A DNA stretch of 64,000 nucleotides, from contig JADANN010000366.1 in NCBI GenBank assembly GCA_018806985.1, forward strand, positions 1,116,001 to 1,180,000, in the 5' to 3' direction. Source of the stretch: Angiostrongylus vasorum (lineage: Eukaryota > Nematoda > Chromadorea > Rhabditida > Metastrongylidae). Numbering within the stretch: position 1 is the first letter of the stretch; every line of letters begins with the position of its first letter. The notes beneath the pieces are model-generated. The model had not been told where the DNA came from and did not search any database. It was given only the letters and a program-made list of their open reading frames with translations. The position numbers were made by a program, and so were the translations under genes. Positions 33,501-43,914 of this stretch are shown in pieces.

Positions 33501-36500
33501 GAGAGCTGTTCTAGTGGAGCTATTAAAGATATTCTAAAAGCATACAGTTGTCAAAGTCGCATTAGGTTTCGTGCCTATCAAAGATGCTTTCAAAACGGTC
33601 TTAACAGACAAATTTGCTTTGGAAAATTTGCAAATCATTGGAAACTTACCACTTGTGATGTTCCACATGTTTAATTTAGTTGATGTTTTAGGATAGCGAA
33701 ACAGATTAAAAAAGTGGTTGCCGCCCATAGCGATTTTCATACATATTCAGGTATCGTTCTCCATAGTGGCAACGATATACCAATTATCGTTAAGCACTGG
33801 ACAAACGAGTGTTTCCTGGAAAGCAATAATGACATCAGTGATGTTTCGGAACATTTGATTTTGTATCAACTGACATCATCGATGCGGATCCATGTCCTTC
33901 CATCTTCCTCTGTTTTCATTTCGCAGCTACGTTCTATGTGAAAGTCCTCAAAATCACAGTTGTGCCTCTACCAGATCTTTCACTTGAACTAACATTGAGA
34001 AATAGTTTCATTCATGATCCGAACTTTCGTGCGAAAGGGTGAAATCGCAGCGTCAGTGAATAATTAATTCATAGAGCTCCTCTAAAGCATTGGATGAGTA
34101 TCCAGATCTTCTTCTCCGGTAGGATTTCCTTAAATTGTTGTCGAAAAAACATCTGTCGTTTGCATTTAACATTGGAACCACAATATTTTGTCTGGATTCA
34201 ATTCTGAACAAGGAGGAAGGAAGTTGAAATTGTGCGTCTGTGACGCAATCTGGCAATCTAGCACTTCAAATTCCAGTATTCCATTAATCGTTTGCTAAGT
34301 GAAATGAGAATATGGAGGTTGTTGTTGGTATCAGCATCAGGTTCCTACATGAGTGTTTTCGGAATGCTTCAGGCAATCTACCATTATGTTGAAAAGCTGA
34401 ACGAAAGTTTATTCTTGTGGTCCTTCTCATGCCTAAGATGTCCTAGTCGTAGGTTGCTATAAAAAAACGATAAAGCTCTTGGCGTTGATCAATTCCTGAG
34501 GGATGCGCTTTCCATTCGACTTCATTAAGCATCGTTTGGAGGAGCTTGAATGCATATCTGGTCTTTACAATAACTCGCGGTGGCCTACCGATATATCGAG
34601 CCACTGCTGCTATCCTCCCAGACAAGTCTGTACCAATTTGTCGACCCCGCCGGTGGAAGGCTTGGTGAGCAACGGACGCGGAAGTCAATCCCGTGTGTGT
34701 TACAGGACGCCTCCAACCACTGCTCCACGCGCACCGTTGTGTTGTAGGTTGCTATAGTGGCAATAAACTAAACTCTCAAAAGACGAAGACCTTTCTCTCA
34801 GTAGACGAACTTATAATAAAATTACTAAGACAAATCTAGCGAAATCTAAAGCAAAAAGTACGGCAGAGTTTTGTGAATCGTCTGAAAATCAAGTATGCGA
34901 TTCAATACGGCGACCGTCCTTTGTACTTCATGCTAAGATAATCTATTGTGTTTTACTCTATAATTAGAAGTCTTCGGGAAGATTTAGGCAAATGTGAGAA
35001 TGATTGTTTAGAGTGAAATTCGCCGGATACAATGTCGATAGATACAACGACACTATTGCTCGGTACACAATGATAGAGCACATCCGTGATAAGGTTAATC
35101 CAAAAAATCCGTGGGTTTTCTAGCTTATCATTTGGTACTTGATACTTGATACTTGAATGGTCCGTCCTCACTGGTTGTGCGGGCTCCAGCATAATCTCCA
35201 TTTCTCGGAGATTTGCTGGTTAAGCCATTGTGGTTCCCTGGATTCCCGAGATCGATCAGCCTGGCCAAAGTCTGCCCCAGGTCTTCACCACTACGACCAG
35301 TTGCAGCCCTTGCGGATCAGAGGGAGATTTATCACCATGCGACTTTGATACCAGGGTGGTGGTGGATCCAGATATTGGTTTCATCTTAGCTAGGAATAGC
35401 TCTTCTCGATGGAAGCGCCAGACTCCTTCTCAGCTTGAAAAACCCTGACAGAGGGATGAATCCTCAGCTGTATATGGCAGCGCGACACCCAGGAACACCT
35501 TCCAGCCACGATGAGGCGGTAAATCGTTGGGAAAATCATTTGGTACTACGATGAACAAATCACCAACTCCGAGATAAATGATGTTACCTGGATTACTCGA
35601 TAGGAATGAGAACAACGATAACATGATTTCACTTCAACAGTAATCACACGAGAAAAACGCACTGAAATTCTTGAAAAAGCTGGCATTTTGTTTTACGTTA
35701 AAGGTACAAATAATGAAGTGTGCGGCGTCGATCAATTCCTATATGCATCATACATACGACTACATCGAGCGTCGTGAGGTGATCGAATTCACATCTGGTT
35801 TATAAAATGAATCTTAGTGAACTATCGACGTAGCAACGCGGTGGTCTGCCAATTCGTTGATCCCGGGAGGTTGACAAGCATGGCACGCCAAGGGTACAGC
35901 GTTGGACCAGCGATTAACACTGTAAACATTGCAGGGCACCTCTAATTTCTGCGCCACATCTGCTTGCTCTGGTTGCAGTACCAAAAAAAGAATCACTCAG
36001 TTTTCTGTGCTTCTTATTCTTCTTAAGTAGAAGGACTATTACGATATTAGAATACAGTGTGAGAAAGGCATCTGTAAGAAACTAGTCTAACCTTCGTTTT
36101 CTTGAAAAAAAAAAGTTTTTTACTGTGAATTTTTGCATAAAAAGAAAAAAACGGGAAACAAACTCGCTGTTTGGATAATAGGAAAGCAACAAGTCAAAAG
36201 CATTTAATTATTATCACAATCTTAACCTTTCCATGTATTGCCCACTCTTTTGAATCGCTGGGTATGTTGCGAAATATAACTTTTATGATGGTGAGATATT
36301 TGCAAAACTCCTGACCGTGGGTGTTTGCGGTGGGGAACGAACGCGCTGTTGTCCTTTCCGAGGAGCGACGCGTTCACCACCACACCATGCGTGTCCTTCG
36401 TTTCGCCTGTCTCTCAGCTAGTTCTAGTGATCTTTTGCCATCAGCAATCACCCGTCGGCGGGATTGGTCTGGGGAGCCCAAATCGGCAATGACCCCAGTT

Positions 36501-37418
36501 AAGCTGAGGCTATAGTTATAATCACAATCTTACCCTTTTTATTTACTGCCTATTCTTTTTAACGGCAGGGTATATTGCGAAATATAACTTCTATAAAGCT
36601 GAGATATTTGCAAAACTCCGGAATAAAAGGTTAAGATTGTGATTATGGCTATAGCCTCAGCTTAACTGGGTTCAGTGCCGATTTGGGCTCCCCAGATCAT
36701 TCCCGTTGACGGGTGATTGCTGTTGGCAAAAGGATCGATGGAACTGGCTGAGAGATAGGCGAAGCGAGGGACACGCATGGTGTGGTGGTGAACGCGTTAC
36801 TCCCCGGAAAGGACAATAACGCGTTCGTTCCCCACTGCAGCCACCTACTGTCCGGAGTTTTGCAAATATCTCAGCATCTCAAAATCTCAATATCTAGAAC
36901 TTACATTTAATTATTATTTGGATAGGGTGCGTGTGGCGCAGTGGTCGGGGGCGCCTTGCAGCATGCATGTAGAATCGATTCCCTCCCCGATGGCTCACCA
37001 AGCCTTCTATCCCTCCGCGGTCGGCAAATTGGTAGCGGACATGTTTGGGAGGATAGCAGCTTTGGCTCTACACATCGGTAGGCCACCGCGAGTCATTGTA
37101 AAACCCAGATATGCATTCAATCACCTCCAAACGATGCTTGATGAAGTCGAATACATGGCACATCCCTCGGGGATTGATCAACGCCGAGAGCTTTATCCTT
37201 TTATTTTATTTGATTATCCGGATTTTAGCTGTAGATTCAAGTTATTGGCGCTGACGAAACGAGATTGGAAGACGGACGGTCTGAATTCTCTCTCATACAA
37301 GCTGATAAACATCACAATGAAACCGCTTTTCACTCATATATTCGTCGATTTGTTAGAAAACGATGAGAGGAAGCACGTTGAAGAGGAATTCTGCAAAGAT
37401 AGCTGGAGAGCAACGTGA
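27515..37418 (+). CDS. beta-1,4-galactosyltransferase family (beta4GalNAcT/BRE-4 type)
   Basis: Golgi type II glycosyltransferase that adds Gal or GalNAc to GlcNAc. Exon 1 (27515-27592) gives a short cytoplasmic start and a membrane anchor (MRLIVIVIAAATIVILYYTR) before GTAAGT. Catalytic exons are 29557-29744 (KPGGHYIPQDCKARSR), 30018-30161 (IAVVVPYRDREAH..., ending NRAK), 30466-30626 (LLNVGFVEALK; metal-binding DVD in FHDVDVLPEDD) and 30816-30938 (GFSNRYWGWGGEDDDMYK). The last exon starts at 37229 or 37235 (FKLLALTKRDWKTDGLNSL) and stops at 37418. Phases match through 30938. The residue that is Tyr289 in bovine beta4Gal-T1 reads Met (KEMFGTSSAL), and the usual GGVSAL reads GTSSAL. Two parts were not found: a stem exon before 29557 (exon 1 ends phase 0, that exon needs a phase-1 donor) and the short exon after EDDD that normally carries the MIRH metal-binding His. 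The last intron is about 6.3 kb and SINE-rich. Confidence 0.85.
28338..28628 (+). mobile_element. SINE-A in a galactosyltransferase intron
   Basis: Plus-strand copy: GTTGGAGGCGCCACTGCGA in the head, B-box-like GGAAGCGATCCCC, GACTTGTCTAGGAGGATAGC, and end ATCAACACCGAGAGCTTTTT. Confidence 0.87.
28797..28868 (+). mobile_element. SINE-A 3' fragment
   Basis: Only the last about 70 bases of the family: GAAGTCGAATGCATGGTGCA, TCTCAGGGATTGACCAACCC and CGAGAGCTTTTTT. Confidence 0.75.
30939..34455 (+). other. front part of the large galactosyltransferase intron
   Basis: No repeat family recognised for about 3.5 kb. One exon-like frame stands out at 31438-31522 (acceptor CTTTATCAGCAG, donor CAG|GTGACC, peptide SDDFPLIRSIFYFSKRSRRI), but it does not resemble the expected transferase segment and its end phase does not fit the last exon. 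I could not find the missing short exon here. Confidence 0.4.
34457..34747 (-). mobile_element. SINE-A
   Basis: Minus-strand copy in the large intron: reversed end AAAGCTCTTGGCGTTGATCA, middle CTCCCAGACAAGTCTGTACC, reversed head region CAGGACGCCTCCAACCACTG. Confidence 0.87.
35137..35537 (-). mobile_element. SINE-B
   Basis: Minus-strand copy with a clear tail of three units on the plus strand (TACTTGATACTTGATACTTG) and reversed head ending GAGGCGGTAAATCGTTGGGA. Confidence 0.9.
35712..35965 (-). mobile_element. SINE-A, diverged
   Basis: Order of blocks matches minus-strand SINE-A: GCGTCGATCAATTCC, GTGAGGTGATCGAATTCACA, TTGATCCCGGGAGG and GTTGGACCAGCGATTAACAC. Strongly decayed. Confidence 0.5.
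36205..36892. repeat. SINE-C inverted pair
   Basis: A minus-strand copy (about 36210-36530) and a plus-strand copy (about 36640-36890) face each other across about 100 bases that hold the 3' tail of a third copy (GCCTATTCTTTTTAACGGCAGGGTATATTG). Both keep the tRNA-like part (GGTGTGGTGGTGAACGCG; GCGTTCGTTCCCCAC). The string GGTTAAGATTGTGAT or its complement marks each junction (about 36218, 36518, 36634). Confidence 0.8.
36922..37206 (+). mobile_element. SINE-A just 5' of the last galactosyltransferase exon
   Basis: Full plus-strand copy, with GGTGCGTGTGGCGCAGTGGT in the head, B-box-like TAGAATCGATTCCC, and ATCAACGCCGAGAGCTTTAT at its end. It stops about 25 bases before the acceptor of the final exon. 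An open frame starting inside it reads straight into the exon by chance. Confidence 0.92.
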
Positions 37419-37419
37419 C

Positions 37420-37828
37420 GGCTCAGAGTCACACCGTGTGCCATTCAAACGGCAAACAGCGTCTTCTGGAGCAGTATAGATATTTTTTCGATTCGCCATT
37501 TTTCAATCAACTCCACCAATCCACATGGAAATCCCATTTTTGTCCAATTTTTCCGTGCCGCGTTTTGTTTTCTTGTTGCTAATCGAGTATAGTGTTCTGC
37601 ATTGGAAATGTTAGTCTTCTTTTTTTTGTTCTCGATTCTCTTGCACATGTGTTAGTTGTCGTTTTTTGAATCATTCTTGGAAGAACTGGTAAGAGTTTTC
37701 ACTTCTTTTCACCATACTTTAGGTTGCCCAAAAATTGTTTCTATCTTCTTCTTGCCTTTAACTTTAACGAGACATACCTAATTTCGTTACTTTCATTAAA
37801 CTTTGTCATTTGATCAGTGTACGTTATT
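37420..37828. other. 3' flank of the galactosyltransferase gene
   Basis: Presumed 3' untranslated and flanking DNA. The minus-strand 67-codon Lys/Asn-rich frame at 37445-37648 has no support. No clear poly(A) signal chosen. Confidence 0.4.
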
Positions 37829-37829
37829 T

Positions 37830-37990
37830 CATTTATAAGCTAACACGATGTTCTTGGCAAATAGTAATTCGGCTGACGTTTCGACATCTTCGCCTTCATC
37901 AGAAGCGATGACAGGCCGTGGTCCACAGTCGTTCGTCTTCTAGATGTGGTGTCTCAGTCTTCGTATCGAGTCGAATCTTCTTCGATGAAC
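37830..37990 (-). mobile_element. Penelope-type terminal repeat piece with hammerhead-like core
   Basis: The minus strand of 37902-37875 reads CTGATGAAGGCGAAGATGTC then GAAACGTC. This is the only copy with the canonical CTGATGA box, and GGC/GTC can form stem II. Followed by TATTTGCCAAGAACATCGTG, related to the block after the other cores. Confidence 0.5.
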
Positions 37991-37999
37991 CATTACGCG

Positions 38000-40095
38000 A
38001 ATGAGATAACCTCAGCCGGCAGCAGTACTTTATACAGGACGGTAGTTGCTGATCCGTTGATAATAATTTGTTCTCAACGGATAGTCCATTCTTGAGCAGG
38101 CGATATTATGTTATTTAAAATGAAAATCACCAAACTTCATGAGGGTTTTTTTTCTGTCGAAGAGACACAAATGCATTTATTAACTTGCATTGAAACATTA
38201 GGCTTTTGAGTCAACGGTCTTTCGGAAGTTAATACTAGGAGCAGCTTCTAAGTTGAGGATTTCTCGGCAATCGTTTCTAAGGTGGATGAAAAAAGTAGCA
38301 AAAGCAAGCGAAAGATCTGCTGACTGAGGCAAAAAAGTCGTTTAACCCAACTCCTTGTGATGAAGAGCAATAAAGTTAGTTGGTTTGGTTCGTGAATGTT
38401 AGCCACAAATTTTCTAGTTTACGGTTCATTTCGTGACGTCACACGTTTGACGAAATAATTTTCCCACTACTTAAGAATTTAAGAATTAGAATTTTGGTTG
38501 ATTCCATCCGCTATAGCAAAGCAACTAATGTATTCATTAAGGCCAAAGTTTAGTCATTCCAAAAAGTTTTTTCCTCACATAATTGTTTCGGGTGCCTCGT
38601 CTTTTTCTAGCCACCATACAGAACACAGCCAGTTTTCGTGCAGACCCTATCTTCTGTACAGGACAACCTTCCTAACTATGATTTTGCTGTTAGCTCACTT
38701 ACATGAAACTCAATTTTTAGAGTGTTCGCTTCTCGTTTTGAACTATGATAGAAAAGATCTGCATCTATCTTTCTACTGGTACTCAGTTCTTCCATAGGTT
38801 ATCATAGGTTGCATAGGTTTAATCTCCTATTAACGCATTCTAGTTGTCATCGTCGATGACAGCGGGTCATCAGGGTTCCTTGTCTTCTAAGCTCTCTTCT
38901 ATGCCAGAGAATATTTCAATACTTGATCTAGCTAAAATATGCTATATACTATCAACACACGTGCATAGAACTTTGTTTAAAAAAATCAGGCTGTCTGTCT
39001 TGTAAATACAATACATCAAGTTGAAAAACTGATGATGTCAATCTCTGCTCGTAAACTATTCGCCCGCTATTTCAATTGAGTACAGAATTGATCCTAGTCC
39101 AATCCTGAAGTTAATCATCTTTGAACATTATCAAAGTCGAGGACTGATAAGCGAATAAACGGGAACGAATTACTTTGAAAAGCTTATAAGGTGACTCCAG
39201 CTTATCAGAAAGCAGAAATATCTAACAAGGGATTGTACACAACTACATCGATGCTAAAATATACTGAGATGTTTGACCTTGTTGAGATATTTTTTAACAT
39301 TCTGTTAGAAATATGCACGTCAGATATCAGTTGACAGTAGTGCGAAAAATTCAAGGAAAATTCAAAGTACTTGCCAGGAAAGACTGACCATTATCTAATT
39401 GTCTGCGGTCGGAGGAAGTGTCTTTTCCATCACCCAAAAGAAACTTTTGGGTAGATTTTGATTTATCAGATGGAGTAAAAGCAAGCGAATATAGAACAAG
39501 TACAGGTGAAAGTGGTCAGTCAAGGAACACCAAACGCTCGCCATCCACTCACTAAGAAACTGGATGGCAATCCAAAAGTCGAATGAGCTAAAATATGACT
39601 TCACTTTGTTCACCAATAATAACAAGAGTACTAATAGAGCTATTCCTGCATTTCATAGAGAACTGCCACCATTCGGCAACAATCATGGGAAAGACAAAGT
39701 TACAGTTTACACTAAACCATACATTCTAGCTAGGTGGCGATTGCCATATAACAAACCAAGTGGTAGAACTTCTGAGATACGCAAATCTAATAGTGGGTAA
39801 TGCAAAATAAAGCAAAATAAACAGAAAACCTACCCGATCCGGAAACGAGAACCACTTTTTTAGAAATTTTTACTAAATCCATGAATTCAGGCTTTCATGT
39901 CAGATTTCAGGAAGTACCAGTTCACTTTAACAAAGATATATTGATTGCTAAAGTGGTTAGTTCGGGCAAAAACAACTGTTGAAGACGAACGTTACCTACG
40001 CAGGAACGCCAGTGTGCTCAGCATTTGAAGGACCTCACACAGCTCCCTCATTTGAGGGATCTCGAGCCGATTAATCGCGAGGCTATGTAGGGAGC
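38000..40095. other. unassigned stretch
   Basis: About 2 kb in which I see no convincing exon, RNA gene or known repeat. Frames at 38498-38797 (plus) and 39395-39800 (both strands) lack exon borders. Confidence 0.4.
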
Positions 40096-40107
40096 CCCAT
40101 TTGGGGG

Positions 40108-40190
40108 ATAGGCTTAGAGCTTAGACATAGGCTCAATCATAGGCTTAGGCTTAGGCTTGAGGCATATGTTTAGGCTTAGACTTATTAATC
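40108..40190. repeat. degenerate interstitial telomere-like TTAGGC repeat
   Basis: Contains GGCTTAGGCTTAGGCTTGAGG plus scattered variants (ATAGGCTTAGAGCTTAG, TTTAGGCTTAGACTTA) over about 80 bases. TTAGGC is the nematode telomeric hexamer. Confidence 0.7.
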
Positions 40191-40639
40191 GCGGACCAAA
40201 AGCGAATTTTGCTTCGATGAGACACAAGTGGATCCAGGGGAGAACTCACTGTTTCTGTCGCGCCGGTTTAACAAGCACCTTCTGTGATTGCGAAGAAGAT
40301 TAATGCATGCGTCTATATGTGTGTCCTCGTTTTGTTGATTGTATTCTACCACTCAATTCGACTAAAACCTGCAATCAAGTAGTATATGGAAAGAGGTTAG
40401 GAGTCTCGTCGAAAAAATAAGCTCCCCATTTACTCTGTGTGAGACTAACAAGCTATTCGTGGGTATACCCAGGTCCCACGTTCAAAGCTCAGCAAGCCAT
40501 ACGTGGGTACTAAAAAGCTAAACAAGATGAAATAAAAGGGCCTCATTTCGCTAACCCCAAAAGAACCCCTGATACGGCAGCGTTGAGTAGGTAGAGGCGG
40601 AGATGCTGCTAAAATCTCAGCACTTTTCTAAACTGCCTA

Positions 40640-41736
40640 AATCGCAAAGGACTAAGGTAGCGATCTGTGCTTATAATGCACCGCACTTGCATCTGAGTCC
40701 TCGATGGAAAATTTGATAATGTAAGCAAGAAGAATAGAGTACGGCGTCATCAGACTGGCCGAGACGAGACGACGCCACCCATTCAACGCCGTCTTTGACA
40801 CCGGAGAAGAACTGTTCCACGGAACATGCGACAGTGGAGGAGTCGGAGGCGTCGGCATTCTCGTCAACACGAGTTTGCCCATAAACATCGATTCATTCGA
40901 ACGAACAACATGCGACCTCGAATCGGACGTTTACGATTAAAAAGATGTGGATCAATACCGGCTTTGACAATCTTCGTCGTTTACGCGCCGACGTCAAAAC
41001 TATGACGAAGGAGAAGTCGAAGCGTTCTACATGGACTTGGAGAAGTTCTACAACGAAGACGGTACATTCTTCAAGGTCATCATTGGAGATTTTAACGTTA
41101 AGATTGGACTAAAAAGTTCTGAAGAACGTCACACTGGGATCCACGGATTAGAATGGAACGAAGAGGGTGAGCGACATTCTGAGTTTGGCATGACGACCAG
41201 GACCATGCATGGTAACTCCCAATTCCAAAAGCCCCACCCTGAACGCTGGACGTGGGAGTCTCCCAATAGGGAGTACCATAACAAAATAGACCACATCATA
41301 GTTAATAGAAGGTTTTTTCCTAACCGATCTTGCCTTTGTCCCAAAATTCTACACGGGATCAGACCATCGCCTCCTTCGTGAAAGGAAAGTCGTTAAATTC
41401 AGAAAACAAAATCCCAAACCACCATGATCTGGGCTTTTTTCATTTCATCAGTTGGCAGCTGAAATGCCGTTCCTTACAACATCAACGAGGAAAACGATCG
41501 ATTCATTCGACATCTTCACGCCAGTGCTATGAAAGCTGAGAGTTCGAAAATCACAAAGAGACCTCTGTCTCCAGAAAGCTTGAGCTGATACGACAACATA
41601 GAATCGCACGAGCTGCAGGCAACTGCGAACTAACATCCGAGCTTGCAAAACAATGCAGACAGGCGATAAAAGAAGATCTTAAAGAGAGCATAGCAGCAGT
41701 TATGATCGAAGCGACAGAAGCTGGGATGAAAGGATA
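40640..41736 (+). mobile_element. RTE retrotransposon, endonuclease half
   Basis: Plus strand, several frames. The N-terminal region includes [20 protein letters not shown] then VYAPTS (about 40922-41005). The longest open piece, 41031-41381, holds the endonuclease motifs [31 protein letters not shown] and a frameshifted version of the final Ser-Asp-His site (acggg ATCAGACCATCG). The reverse transcriptase is missing; the relic stops at a SINE-A insertion. Confidence 0.82.
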
Positions 41737-42010
41737 AAAAGGATAAAAGCTCTGGGCGATGGTAAATATCTGATGGACACGCCATGCACTCGACTTCATT
41801 CGGCATCGCTGGAGTTGGTTGAATGCATATTTGGTCTTAACAATGACTCGTCGTGGCCATCCGACCTATCCAACCAGTGCTGACATCCTCCCAAATAGGT
41901 CTGGTACCAAATTGTCGACTCAGAGGAATGGAAAGCTTGGCAAGCCATGGACTCACATGTGTATTACAGGGCTTCTCCGACCACCACGCTACACGCACCC
42001 GGAAACATAT
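41737..42010 (-). mobile_element. SINE-A abutting the RTE relic
   Basis: Minus-strand copy beginning at the junction AGGATAAAAAGGATAAAAGC, with CTCCCAAATAGGTCTGGTAC in the middle and reversed head GACCACCACGCTACACGCAC. Confidence 0.85.
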
Positions 42011-42014
42011 ATGT

Positions 42015-42825
42015 GCTCCCAAAGTCCAACGAAGCTTCGCCACTTTTAAAGCCTGTGGAAATTGAGCTCTTTCTACATTTTTTTCATCTTGTCCTCTTAT
42101 TTAACACTCTCACGGGTATATAGCCCTAAGGAATTCCACTGCACTTCCACCTACGAATGGTAGTGGTCCACATCTTCTGAAATCCTTCTATCCCTGAACT
42201 ATGTAGCAGATGCCTGTTGACCCAGTGACACTGTCTTGTTGTTCTTTCCCATTGCTGCGTTCACACCTAAAGTTTTTCATTGTACTCTTTGCTTTTAGAA
42301 ATACTTGACACTAGGATACTAATCATGTCATCTATCGCAACATTGGAATATGTTCAGCTTACCCTACCTACACAGCTACGGAGAACTTTGAGAGTTGTTG
42401 TTTTCTAAAGATGATGATATCCATTTTCAAAGACACGTGGATTCACTGTATTGATACGGATTAGAGAAAAGAGACGAGTGATATTCATTCCATTACTATA
42501 GCAGTGAGCTGCGGCTTATGTCAAAAAGGTGACTTTTGTTTCTGAACGCTGATTTTTGACTCTTTGAATCGGAAAGTATCGTTAAAGCATAGCAAGGATT
42601 TTGGTGATTTGATGTTATCAGGGACCATACAGGTTTCTTTCGCATTTCTTCATGCAATGCGGATCAAATAAAAAATAATAAATAATAAAAAAACATGACC
42701 AACTATATTCATCTTTTTTCCCAAACCATCACTTCTTTTTCACTCAATTATGACTTCATGGAGAACTCGTTGAAGGCTGTATCAAAATAATATCCGCTCT
42801 TTCTGTAACCGTTACTCCTATTACC
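42015..42825. other. unassigned stretch
   Basis: No gene or repeat recognised. Confidence 0.4.
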
Positions 42826-42933
42826 ACACTTGCAAAAAAATTCCACCTTGGAGAGGACTATGTTTCAGGAAGCATCTCAACGTTTCCGATCTCTTCAAAT
42901 CATTGGGTTGAGTTTCATAAGCGTTGTTTCCAG

Positions 42934-43208
42934 TTGCTATATACTGCGTAGTGCACAAATTCGAACAAATTCGAGCATTTCGAGAAAAAAAATTGCAAAC
43001 TTATCCTTCATGGACCCCACAGGAGAACGAACAATCCGGTGGTGGTCTAAGATGGTTTCATTTTCAATCATTCCTATCAATAACGTCAGGTCGTTGGAAT
43101 GATCTATATGGTCGAGTGATTGCTCTGAACGTTTTGGTGTTCTCAGCAGGACAACTACATTATTCATTCAAGAAATCTCTATCGTTAAAACGACAAGACT
43201 TTGAGTGA
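42934..43208 (+). CDS. possible terminal exon, unrecognised
   Basis: Acceptor GTTGTTTCCAG at about 42933, then about 90 residues in one frame: HKFEQIRAFREKKLQTYPSW, TPQENEQSGGGLRWFHFQSF, a semi-hydrophobic RVIALNVLVFSAGQL, ending SLKRQDFE and TGA. Composition is protein-like. No family recognised and no upstream exon found. Confidence 0.3.
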
Positions 43209-43387
43209 GCGATCTAATTCAACTTATTCAACTTTTGTATTCATCATTCTCTTTTTTCTGCTTGGAGCCTCTGCTGATCGTTGAGGTAATCCTGAAGAAA
43301 AGTTGAGCAAGGCAGAAAAAAAAACAGCAGCAGGAACAACAGCAAACCCATTTTCTAGACTCTACGATTGTGATGGCATCAAATATA

Positions 43388-43412
43388 CACTGGTGGACAA
43401 AAATGTCACATT
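43388..43412. repeat. possible Tc1-like terminal sequence
   Basis: TATACACTGGTGGACAAAAA follows the pattern of Tc1-family ends (CACTGGTGGACAAAA) just after a TA. No matching inverted end was found within the next 2 kb. Confidence 0.3.
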
Positions 43413-43599
43413 TTTTTTAGAACGCGTTAGTGCCTTTTCAAATTTCACTCTGTGACAATTGCACAATCACAAAAAGCGTTTCTTTAGCTGTCAACACCTC
43501 CTTTTCCTTTCAGAAATATGGCGAGTCCGGCGCCAAATTCAGCCATTATGAACATTCCCCTTTTCGTGGACGTTGGTGAACTCATGGGCGCTTTTTCTT

Positions 43600-43910
43600 C
43601 TCGCACTAATTATTAGGTAACAGAACCATAATCAAGCTGAAATATTTACAAACGTGGATTCACAGGACTGACCAGAACCCGAGGATACCCTTTCGTGTGG
43701 CTTACATGTTACCCACTCCACCACCGAGACCTTTGTTTCACCTTTCCCTCTAACCAGTTTTTTTTACTCTAATAGTACCATCAACAATCACCCTTCAACG
43801 GGAATGATCTGGGTAGCACAAATCGGCATTGAACTGACTTGCGCTGAGGCTGCAGTCGAAATTACAATGTTCAACTTCTTATTCACTTGGTAATATAAGG
43901 CGTATTTCAC
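43600..43910 (-). mobile_element. SINE-C, diverged
   Basis: Minus-strand copy: reversed tRNA-like region (ACCAGAACCCGAGGATACCC as B box, ATGTTACCCACTCCACCACC as A box), then CCATCAACAATCACCCTTCA and GCTGAGGCTGCAGTC. Confidence 0.65.
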
Positions 43911-43914
43911 ACTC

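Noticed and set aside
36918..37228. Upstream extension of the last galactosyltransferase exon as a single 166-codon gene
   Set aside because: The first two thirds are SINE-A. Only the part from 37229 or 37235 on matches the family, and it follows a splice acceptor.
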